NCBI GenBank assembly: GCA_002376715.1
Contig: DFOK01000112.1
Coordinates: 1-5,698, forward strand
Direction of reading: 5' to 3'
DNA length: 5,698 nucleotides
Source: Bacteroidales bacterium UBA3543
GTDB taxonomy: Bacteria; Bacteroidota; Bacteroidia; Bacteroidales; UBA932
Below the pieces are notes generated by a model that saw only the letters and a list, made by a program, of their open reading frames with translations, did not search any database and was not told the origin of the DNA. Of this stretch, positions 1 to 5,095 are shown piece by piece (within the stretch, counting starts at the first letter, position 1; each line of letters begins with the position of its first letter). The translations under genes and the position numbers were made by a program.

Positions 1-135
1 CTCGGAACTCAGAACTCAGAACATGCAACTTGTACCACGTAACTCGCACCCCGTACCACTCACCTCGTAACACTTACAACTCTCCGTACCCCGTAACTCG
101 TACCCCGCAACAATTCCACGTACCCCGTAACACTA
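1..135 (-). repeat. Degenerate heptanucleotide array 1 (downstream of the hydrolase gene)
   Basis: Read on the minus strand from the hydrolase stop codon, nearly the whole stretch parses into 7-base words: TAGTGT, TACGGGG, TACGTGG, AATTGT, TGCGGGG, TACGAGT, TACGGGG, TACGGAG, AGTTG, TAAGTGT, TACGAGG, TGAGTGG, TACGGGG, TGCGAGT, TACGTGG, TACAAGT, TGCATGT, TCTGAGT, TCTGAGT, TCCGAG. Sixteen of the 20 words are exactly 7 long; the rest are 5 or 6. First position T and sixth position G are almost constant, giving roughly T-N-N-G-N-G-K. Word type changes along the array: TACGGGG-like near the gene, TCTGAGT at the window edge. The array is probably cut by the left end of the window. The period and the parse are seen directly; any function is unknown. 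Heptanucleotide tandem repeats (STRRs) are known from cyanobacteria, but those are more uniform than this. Confidence 0.85.
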
Positions 136-1296
136 AAGCCTCAATGCCTCTTCTATCTGTTGCATTACGGCATAACGGTTCAAGTCTGCACGGTTGGCAA
201 AGACCAGAACGAGAGTTTCGCTCTCGGGATAACGTGCAGCCAGTATTTTAAATCCGCCGTTATCGCCGGTATGATAAATTTTCAGAGGTGAGGTCTCCGT
301 TGCCGGCTCAATAAACCAGCCATATCCATACCAGGTATTGGGACGGTTTTGATAGCTGCTGAATTTGCTGCCGCTTACTTTTATTTGGGGTGTATGTGCA
401 GCATTCAGCATTTCTTTTCCAAGTACCGTATGGTTGCGAAGAGCTTTTTCCCATAATATAAATTCGTGGGTTGAAGTGTACATACCGCCGTCCGCTTTGG
501 TTGCGAAAAAGTTGACCTCACCATAATCATACTCGTACCACTCCTTCTTAGTTTCTTTATCTATCTCGCTTGCTGTACGCTCCTCAGGCATATTTGAGAC
601 ATCTTCATATTCATATCCATGAGCCATATTCGGTATAAGGTCCTCTTTATCTGCCTCGAAAAAGAGAGTTTGCTCCATTCCTGCCGGAATAAAAATATTC
701 TCCTTCACATATTCTACGAAGGGCATTCCTGAAACTTTCTCCACAATTGACGCAACAACCAGGAATGTAGGATTGATATATTCATATTCTGTTCCCGGCT
801 CAAAATGAAGGAAATCGAGGTCAGGCAGATATTGCATTACAATCTCTTCCGTAGCGATCAGATTGCGCTCTTTATCGCTCCTATCACGCGCATCGGGAAT
901 ACCTGACGAGTGGGAGAGAAGATGTTTTATCTGAATTTTTTCATAAAAATCAGCCTTATACTCAGGGAAATAGCTCTTCACGTTATCCTCCAGCGAAAGT
1001 TTTCCTTGCTCAGCGAGTTGTAGTACTGCTACTGCCGTAAATTGTTTTGACACTGAGGCAATGTTGAAAAATGTGTTGCCGTCAATAGCGGCTCCGCTCT
1101 CGAGGTCGGCTATGCCGTAACCTTTGTCTAAAATTATCTCATCACCTTGTAGGACAAGTACTGCTGCACCAGGTTCATCTGACGGAAATAGTTCAGAAAA
1201 GATGGAATCGATTTTCGAGGCTGCCACATCCTTTGGAGTTGGGGAACAGGCTGCGATAAACGTTGCTGCCATAATTAATAGAATTGTTCTTTTCAT
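133..1296 (-). CDS. Serine hydrolase lipoprotein, beta-lactamase/PBP class C fold
   Basis: Predicted exported serine hydrolase of the Beta-lactamase (PF00144) family, which includes class C beta-lactamases, D-alanyl-D-alanine carboxypeptidases and esterases. I prefer the start at 1296, giving 387 residues, because it opens directly into a lipoprotein signal peptide (MKRTILLIMAATFIAAC) with lipobox I-A-A-C, so Cys17 would be lipidated. The alternative ATG at 1320 adds eight residues encoded by repeat-array words. Family motifs, numbered from the 1320 start, are SVSK (Ser89 nucleophile, Lys92), Y-I-N (Tyr181, Asn183) and HTG (350-352). All catalytic elements are present and the length is normal, so the enzyme looks active. 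The substrate cannot be told from sequence; peptidoglycan peptides or small esters are both possible, and a beta-lactam resistance role should not be assumed. The gene lies 179 bases after cinA on the same strand and is bracketed by heptamer arrays. No clear promoter was found. Confidence 0.9.
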   Translation of the reverse strand: MKRTILLIMAATFIAACSPTPKDVAASKIDSIFSELFPSDEPGAAVLVLQGDEIILDKGYGIADLESGAAIDGNTFFNIASVSKQFTAVAVLQLAEQGKLSLEDNVKSYFPEYKADFYEKIQIKHLLSHSSGIPDARDRSDKERNLIATEEIVMQYLPDLDFLHFEPGTEYEYINPTFLVVASIVEKVSGMPFVEYVKENIFIPAGMEQTLFFEADKEDLIPNMAHGYEYEDVSNMPEERTASEIDKETKKEWYEYDYGEVNFFATKADGGMYTSTHEFILWEKALRNHTVLGKEMLNAAHTPQIKVSGSKFSSYQNRPNTWYGYGWFIEPATETSPLKIYHTGDNGGFKILAARYPESETLVLVFANRADLNRYAVMQQIEEALRL

Positions 1297-1299
1297 AAT

Positions 1300-1484
1300 A
1301 CTAAAATTGCTATTGGCCATTGGCTGTTAGCTTTTGGCTTGGCTAATTGCTGTTAGCCGTCAACCCTTGGCTTTAAATTGTTAATTGCTAATTATCTCGC
1401 ACCCCGAAACCCCGCAACACCCTCAACTACCCACTACATACTACACACTACCCACTACCCACTACCCACTACCCACTACCCACT
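1300..1484 (-). repeat. Degenerate heptanucleotide array 2 (between cinA and the hydrolase gene)
   Basis: On the minus strand this is a mosaic of three word groups. Next to cinA (1484-1422) come nine 7-base units: five exact AGTGGGT copies, then AGTGTGT, AGTATGT, AGTGGGT and AGTTGAG. The middle (about 1421-1395) is G-rich, with TGCGGGG, TTTCGGGG and TGCGAGA, two of which resemble array 1 words. The part nearest the hydrolase (about 1394-1300) is built of TAATTAG, CAATTAA, CAAGGGT, TGACGGC, TAACAGC, AATTAGC, CAAAAGC, TAACAGC, CAATGGC and CAATAGC, with a few short or long units. Phased on the cinA TAG stop codon, most words share a pyrimidine at position 1 and G at position 6, as in array 1. 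The cinA stop codon and its last two sense codons lie inside the first units. No hairpin terminator is seen here. Confidence 0.85.
1451..1481 (-). other. Putative G-quadruplex motif in the array
   Basis: On the minus strand, five GGG tracts are separated by identical four-base loops (TAGT). This satisfies the common G3+N1-7 rule for an intramolecular G-quadruplex. Further G tracts follow downstream (GGG, then two GGGG runs near 1400-1421). The G-rich strand is the coding strand, so an mRNA reading past cinA would carry the motif in its 3' region, and it overlaps the cinA stop codon at 1476-1478. The pattern is seen; folding in DNA or RNA is inferred. Confidence 0.6.
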
Positions 1485-2729
1485 CTCCTTTTCAATTTCC
1501 AGACGGAGCAGATTTAGAGCATTTGATGCAAATCTCTCTATATTGGTCACTCTGTTCGAGGAAAATTTCACCATTCGGGTGACTACACGCTCTTTTGTGG
1601 CAACTGCAAGCCAGGCTGTGCCCACCGGCATGGTGGGAGTGCCGCCCCCAGGTCCGGCTATGCCGGTCGTAGCTATGGCATAATCGGTGTCGAGCAGTCT
1701 GATCAATCCGGTAGACATTGCTATTGCGGTCTCCTCGCTTACTGCACCATGGGTTTCAATTGTCTCCGCAGGTACCCTGAGGAGGTTGGTCTTCACTTCA
1801 TTAGCGTAGGAAATGACAGAGCCTTTGTAATAGTCGGAACAGCCCGCTACCTGTGTAATAAGCTCGGAGATTCGGCCACCCGTACAGGATTCGGCCACTG
1901 CGAGCGTTCTGCCCAGACTCCTTAGTTTACGCCCTATGACAGTCTGCAGGTTATCCTCGCCTTCGCCATATATTGCATCACCGATAATCTCTTTCAAGGA
2001 GGATATATAAGGGGAAAAATCCGGAGTACCCTCTCCAAAGTGGGAGAGTCTTAGTCTCACTCCTATGGTAGGGTTGGGCAAATATGCGAGTTTTATGTTC
2101 TCCGGAAGGGCGTCCTCCCAACTCTCTATCTGTTTGGCAAGTGTGGATTCAGGAATTCCGAATGTAACAATCGTGTGATGCGTAATATGCTCCAGATCAA
2201 AGTGATCACGGATATCATCCATCACCTTTGGCAGCAAACCCATCGTTTCAAAGGGAACTCCGGGGAGCGAATAGAGTGTGGAGGCGCCTTTAGGGCCGAG
2301 TTTGCGGAAAACCATGCAGGGAGCTGTACCCAGTTCGTTGGGAATTACCTCACAGGTGTCCGGTACGGTGGCCTGCTCTATGTTTGACTCAATCATAGGA
2401 ATACCTCTGGCACTCATAAGTCTCTCTATTATCCGATATTGTTCCTCCGAGCGGACAAACGATGAAGCTCCCGATAACTCTTTTAGAGCGAGTTTGGTAA
2501 TATCGTCCCTGGTGGGGCCCAGGCCCCCTGTTACTATCACTATATCAGTGTTATCCAGACATAACTGCAATCTTGAGACAATCTCCTCGTGGAGATCACC
2601 TACAGAGAAGTGATAGCGTACTCTTATGCCGATGCGGTTGAGAGCCCTCGATATCTCGGCAGAATTGGTATTGACTATCTGACCGATGAGTATTTCATCA
2701 CCGATGGTACATATTGATGCTGTTGTCAT
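1476..2729 (-). CDS. cinA: CinA-family protein (nicotinamide-nucleotide amidase)
   Basis: A 417-residue two-domain CinA protein, normal length for the full-length family. The N-terminal MoCF/MoaB-like domain (about 1-170) shows GDEILIGQIVNTNSAEISR (10-28), VTGGLGPTRDDITK (66-79) and LPGVP (155-159). The C-terminal CinA/PncC domain (about 262-412) shows AESCTGG (279-285) with the expected catalytic Ser281, YKGSVISYAN (301-310), GAVSEETA (328-335) and TTGIAGPGGGTPTMPVGT (354-371). In characterised relatives the C-terminal domain deamidates nicotinamide mononucleotide to nicotinate mononucleotide for pyridine-nucleotide recycling, and the N-terminal domain can have ADP-ribose pyrophosphatase activity. 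The protein is cytosolic. Its ATG overlaps the pyrD stop codon (ATGA), implying translational coupling. The last residues (Ser-Gly) and the TAG stop are encoded by the first heptamer words of array 2, so the very end of the protein may be set by the repeat. The old 'competence-induced' name should not be taken as evidence of a competence role. Confidence 0.95.
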   Translation of the reverse strand: MTTASICTIGDEILIGQIVNTNSAEISRALNRIGIRVRYHFSVGDLHEEIVSRLQLCLDNTDIVIVTGGLGPTRDDITKLALKELSGASSFVRSEEQYRIIERLMSARGIPMIESNIEQATVPDTCEVIPNELGTAPCMVFRKLGPKGASTLYSLPGVPFETMGLLPKVMDDIRDHFDLEHITHHTIVTFGIPESTLAKQIESWEDALPENIKLAYLPNPTIGVRLRLSHFGEGTPDFSPYISSLKEIIGDAIYGEGEDNLQTVIGRKLRSLGRTLAVAESCTGGRISELITQVAGCSDYYKGSVISYANEVKTNLLRVPAETIETHGAVSEETAIAMSTGLIRLLDTDYAIATTGIAGPGGGTPTMPVGTAWLAVATKERVVTRMVKFSSNRVTNIERFASNALNLLRLEIEKESG

Positions 2730-3814
2730 TTTACGCCTGAAGGGGTATTATCGGTAGTGTCCGCCAAAGACCTCTCTTTCTCCACGTTACGCAGATGCTT
2801 GAGGATTTTCTTCACATATCCGGGGCCGTTGTATATGAATCCGGTATATACTTCAATCAGAGAAGCACCGGCATCCAGCATCTCCTGGGCTTGTTCGGGA
2901 GTCATTATGCCGCCTACACCTATAATGGGTATGGAGCCTCGGGTTTTGTCGTGGATGTACCGCACCATTTTAAGTGACTTTTCAAAGAGGGGAGCACCGC
3001 TGAGTCCGCCATCACCGATATTCTTCACATTATCTGGGGGAGTAACGAGTCCCTCACGGCTGCGTGTAGTATTAGTGGCCACAATGCCATCTATACCTGT
3101 TATCTGTACAAGGTCGATGATCTCATCAATCTGCTCAAAGGGGATGTCGGGGGAGAGTTTTAAGAGGATTGGATGGTATTCATCATTGAATTTGCGAATA
3201 GTGATTAGTCTGTCCAAAATATTGGAAAGCATCTCTATGTCCTGAAGTTCGGTGAGGTCCTTGACATTTGGACAGGAGATGTTGAGCACGGTCATATCCG
3301 CGAAGTCGTACATCAATGTGAGAGCCTTTTCGTAATCTTCTGCCGCTTCTTCATTGGAGGTAGCGGAGTTTTTGCTGATATTGGCTGCAATTATAATATC
3401 GCGGGGAGGAGTGCTCCGAAGATTGTCGATAGCGTTTCTCACTCCTAGGTTGTTGATGCCCATCCGGTTGATGATTGCGTCGTCTTTGACGAGACGGAAG
3501 CAGCGTGGTTTGGGATTTCCGATCTGGGGTTTGGGAGTGAGGGATCCTATTTCTATAAAACTGAATCCAAAGCAGGCAAGGTCATTATAGCATTCGGCAT
3601 TTTTATCCAGGCCTCCTGCAATGCCCACCGGATTTTTAAAGTGTAGGCCAAAGAGGTTACGCTCCAGAGCAGGAGTCTTGACTCGGTACATTAGTCTAAG
3701 CAAAGGCTGGAGTCCGGGAATATGTCTTGTAAATCTAAGTAAGGAGAATATTAGTTTATGTGCCCTTTCTGGATTGAAAAGAAAGAGAATAGGCCTTATT
3801 AGAAATTTGTACAT
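2726..3814 (-). CDS. pyrD: Dihydroorotate dehydrogenase (quinone), class 2
   Basis: Oxidises dihydroorotate to orotate, the fourth step of de novo pyrimidine synthesis, using FMN and passing electrons to quinone at the inner face of the membrane. At 362 residues it has the class 2 N-terminal extension (about 1-45, YKFLIRPILFLFNPERAH and following) that mediates membrane and quinone contact. Core motifs are GIAGGLDKNAE (64-74), IEIGSLTPKPQIGNPKPR (87-104), NRMGINNLG (116-124), NISCPN (178-183), LLKLSPD (217-223), ATNTT (246-250), GGLSGAPL (269-276), GVGGI (299-303) and YTGFIYNGP (323-331). The position of the catalytic base holds Cys181 (NIS-C-PN), as in class 1 enzymes, where E. coli class 2 PyrD has Ser175; the rest is clearly class 2. 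A short tail after 345 looks variable. It is 30 bases downstream of the HTH gene and overlaps cinA by four bases, so all three are probably co-transcribed. Confidence 0.95.
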   Translation of the reverse strand: MYKFLIRPILFLFNPERAHKLIFSLLRFTRHIPGLQPLLRLMYRVKTPALERNLFGLHFKNPVGIAGGLDKNAECYNDLACFGFSFIEIGSLTPKPQIGNPKPRCFRLVKDDAIINRMGINNLGVRNAIDNLRSTPPRDIIIAANISKNSATSNEEAAEDYEKALTLMYDFADMTVLNISCPNVKDLTELQDIEMLSNILDRLITIRKFNDEYHPILLKLSPDIPFEQIDEIIDLVQITGIDGIVATNTTRSREGLVTPPDNVKNIGDGGLSGAPLFEKSLKMVRYIHDKTRGSIPIIGVGGIMTPEQAQEMLDAGASLIEVYTGFIYNGPGYVKKILKHLRNVEKERSLADTTDNTPSGVK

Positions 3815-3818
3815 GATA

Positions 3819-3837
3819 TGTAATGGTTTTCATTACA
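3819..3837. promoter_or_regulatory. Inverted repeat just upstream of the pyrD start
   Basis: A perfect 7-base inverted repeat, TGTAATG-N5-CATTACA, ends four bases before the pyrD ATG (3812-3814) in the 30-base gap after the HTH gene. As RNA it would form a small A/U-rich stem at the ribosome entry region of pyrD. Its TGTAA and TTACA half-sites are the same as those of the dyads upstream of the HTH gene but in everted order, so it could also be a DNA site. It has no T-run, so a terminator is unlikely. Function is inferred only. Confidence 0.4.
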
Positions 3838-3844
3838 AAAGTAG

Positions 3845-4474
3845 TCATTTTTCTTCAAATGTGCCATCGCTGTAAAAAACGGTGATACGGACTATGTGTT
3901 TATCTCTTTTTGCGGCAGGAATATCCGGGTTAGAGGTAGCGATGGGGTCTAAAATGCGATTCTCAGAGGGTTGAGAGGGTTCGGAAACTCTTGTAACATG
4001 TTGAGATACAGGAGGAGTTACCGGTGGTTCTTCCTGTACGTCATTGGGCATACTTGGCGTGGGTATTTGCTCGGTTGGCCTTTCAAATGCGGTTTCAGGA
4101 ACAAATTGAGGCATATCGAAGAGCGATGCTCTAGTCCTATCGGCAGGTATGTCAAAGAGAGTGGCAGGGGATGATGGGGTAGTAGTCGTCTGTGTCGTGT
4201 CAGGAGCAGGTGAGGTTGTCGGTGCAATCGTTGGTATAGGAGAAGGCGGGGGAGCAGAGATTTGACTTTTATAAGGTTTGCCTTTGCCGAGGATCAGCCA
4301 TTCAGGATTTATCTGTGGAAAATTTATGAGTATCCCCTGGATAAAATCAAAACTGGGTTTATTACGTCCTGAGAGAAGGTGGGAGATTCCCGAACGCTGG
4401 ATCTGCAATATGTCTGCAAGTTTTGAGGGAGTAAGATCTTCGAGCTCCAAAAATTGTTGTAAACGCTTATCCAT
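3845..4474 (-). CDS. XRE/lambda-repressor-like HTH transcriptional regulator with low-complexity linker
   Basis: A 209-residue predicted DNA-binding protein. Residues 1-66 form an XRE-type helix-turn-helix domain: TPSKLADILQIQRSGISHLL (15-34) is the scaffold plus recognition helix region, followed by SGRNKPS (35-41) and INPEWLILGKG (55-65), typical of lambda-repressor-like domains. Residues about 71-190 are rich in Pro, Thr and Ser and probably disordered, with a small internal repeat LFDIP/LFDMP (107-111 and 119-123). The last residues, IVRITVFYSDGTFEEK (194-209), look like a conserved strand-forming tail. I recall similar HTH-linker-tail proteins in Bacteroidales but cannot name a characterised one. 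It is first in an apparent unit with pyrD and cinA. The upstream region has three close copies of the TTACA-N2-TGTAA dyad within about 90 bases of the start, which suggests autoregulation. No signal peptide or membrane segment is visible. Targets and ligand are unknown. Confidence 0.85.
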   Translation of the reverse strand: MDKRLQQFLELEDLTPSKLADILQIQRSGISHLLSGRNKPSFDFIQGILINFPQINPEWLILGKGKPYKSQISAPPPSPIPTIAPTTSPAPDTTQTTTTPSSPATLFDIPADRTRASLFDMPQFVPETAFERPTEQIPTPSMPNDVQEEPPVTPPVSQHVTRVSEPSQPSENRILDPIATSNPDIPAAKRDKHIVRITVFYSDGTFEEK

Positions 4475-4494
4475 AATCTTGTAAACTTAATTTG

Positions 4495-4564
4495 CTACAA
4501 ATGTAATACTTATTTTGATTACAAATGTAACCAAATGGAAATATTTAATAAGTTACAAATGTAA
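4495..4564. promoter_or_regulatory. Operator-like dyads, cluster A (upstream of the HTH gene)
   Basis: Three copies of the palindrome TTACAAATGTAA lie at 4495-4506 (first base C instead of T), 4519-4530 and 4553-4564. Centres are 24 and 34 bases apart. They sit 21 to 90 bases upstream of the HTH gene start. Dyad symmetry suits a dimeric HTH repressor, and the encoded protein is the obvious candidate. The repeats are seen; the pairing with this protein is inferred. Confidence 0.6.
4498..4505 (-). promoter_or_regulatory. Possible -7 element of the HTH gene promoter
   Basis: On the minus strand TACATTTG matches the Bacteroidetes -7 consensus TAnnTTTG and lies inside the dyad nearest the HTH gene. 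A TTTG at 4525-4522 could serve as the -33 element, but the 16-base gap is shorter than the usual 19-21. If real, transcription would start close to the ATG, and a repressor bound at the dyad would cover the promoter. Because every TTACATTTGTAA copy contains this motif by chance of its sequence, confidence is low. Confidence 0.3.
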
Positions 4565-4601
4565 ATTACAGAAATAAACAGCATGAATGTGGTATAAATA
4601 A

Positions 4602-4787
4602 GGGTTTTAGATAAAGCATTATTAGAGATAAACTGAATAAAGTACTGGGTTTCTTTACGTTATATAATAAATAACCTTCTTTTATGTCCGGATTGCGCCT
4701 TATAGAGTCGTTTTTTAACGTTGTATACACTAATTTACTTTAGATAATAATATATAAAGCTCTGGGTTTTAGGTAAATGTATTATTA
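4602..4787 (+). repeat. Three diverged direct repeats in the intergenic region
   Basis: Copies at 4602-4624, 4647-4670 and 4764-4787 each begin GGGTTT and end in ATTATTA or ATAATAA. The first and third agree best (GGGTTTTAG/TAAA and ATTATTA blocks). The second and third also share a similar lead-in (AAGTACT against AAGCTCT). They are too diverged to call a defined element; chance similarity in AT-rich DNA is possible. Confidence 0.3.
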
Positions 4788-4848
4788 AAATTATTTAAAT
4801 AACTTTTAGTTATTAACCTGTGTTGATAATTATTAGGCTTAATGCATT

Positions 4849-4963
4849 ATACAAATGTAAATATCAATTTTTTCTCAATTCCCGTAATTTTAGATTACAT
4901 ATGTAAATAAAGAAGCTTTACTTTGTAAACATTTGTAAACAATAGCTGAGTTCACAATTGTAA
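4849..4963. promoter_or_regulatory. Operator-like dyads, cluster B (mid-intergenic)
   Basis: Four further matches to TTACA-N2-TGTAA: ATACAAATGTAA (4849-4860), the perfect palindrome TTACATATGTAA (4895-4906), AAACATTTGTAA (4927-4938) and TCACAATTGTAA (4952-4963). The third lies in an exact tandem duplication of TTTGTAAACA (4922-4931 and 4932-4941). The cluster is 133 to 247 bases upstream of queA and about 375 bases from the HTH gene start. Multiple spaced sites could allow cooperative binding or looping with cluster A. Confidence 0.5.
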
Positions 4964-5071
4964 TCAAGTTGCTCTAAAACGACTTTATCTGACAGGTTAT
5001 AGTTCTACTATGTTCAGATTAGTAAAGCGCTTAAATCGCTTAAAAATGGCCTTTATTCAAATCTAAAGATT

Positions 5072-5079
5072 TACCTTTG
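5072..5079 (+). promoter_or_regulatory. Candidate -7 promoter element for queA
   Basis: TACCTTTG matches the Bacteroidetes -7 consensus TAnnTTTG, 16 bases before the queA ATG. The predicted transcript start would be within about 10 bases of the ATG, giving a very short leader with no Shine-Dalgarno sequence. No good TTTG -33 element is seen at the expected spacing; TTTA at 5052 is the nearest. Confidence 0.45.
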
Positions 5080-5095
5080 TATACTTTATAAGATT

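Larger units (their letters stand above)
4475..5095. other. Long AT-rich divergent intergenic region
   Basis: These 621 bases separate the minus-strand HTH-pyrD-cinA unit from plus-strand queA. I find no convincing protein gene, tRNA or rRNA. The region is strongly AT-rich, more so than the genes beside it. It contains two clusters of TTACA-N2-TGTAA dyads at the HTH-proximal and middle parts, three loosely related direct repeats between 4602 and 4787, and a promoter-like element next to queA. The size is large for a simple divergent promoter pair, so an unrecognised small RNA or a decayed gene remains possible. Confidence 0.7.

Noticed and set aside
1..135. CRISPR array
   Set aside because: Units are 7 bases and contiguous, with no 20-40 base repeats, unique spacers or cas genes.
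1378..1683. Plus-strand open frame with a TTHYPLP-like repetitive peptide across array 2
   Set aside because: The open frame exists because the C-rich strand of the heptamer array contains no stop codons; it runs antisense into cinA, which has full family motifs. A similar plus-strand frame at 30-251 over array 1 was rejected for the same reason.
3749..3825. Short minus-strand frame starting ATG at 3825 and overlapping the pyrD start
   Set aside because: It gives about 25 codons out of frame with pyrD, has no recognisable sequence, and overlaps conserved PyrD N-terminal coding sequence.
4464..4830. Replication origin with DnaA boxes
   Set aside because: TTATCCATA (4467-4475) and the complement of TGTTGATAA (near 4821) each differ from TTATCCACA by one base, but they are isolated, and neither dnaA nor other origin neighbours are present. 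AT-richness alone does not support an origin.
4989..5017. Hairpin ACTAT/ATAGT with outer CTGA/TCAG upstream of queA
   Set aside because: Only a 5-base inner stem pairs cleanly, the outer arms are offset, and there is no T-run. It lies upstream of the predicted queA transcript start, so neither a terminator nor a leader riboswitch is supported.
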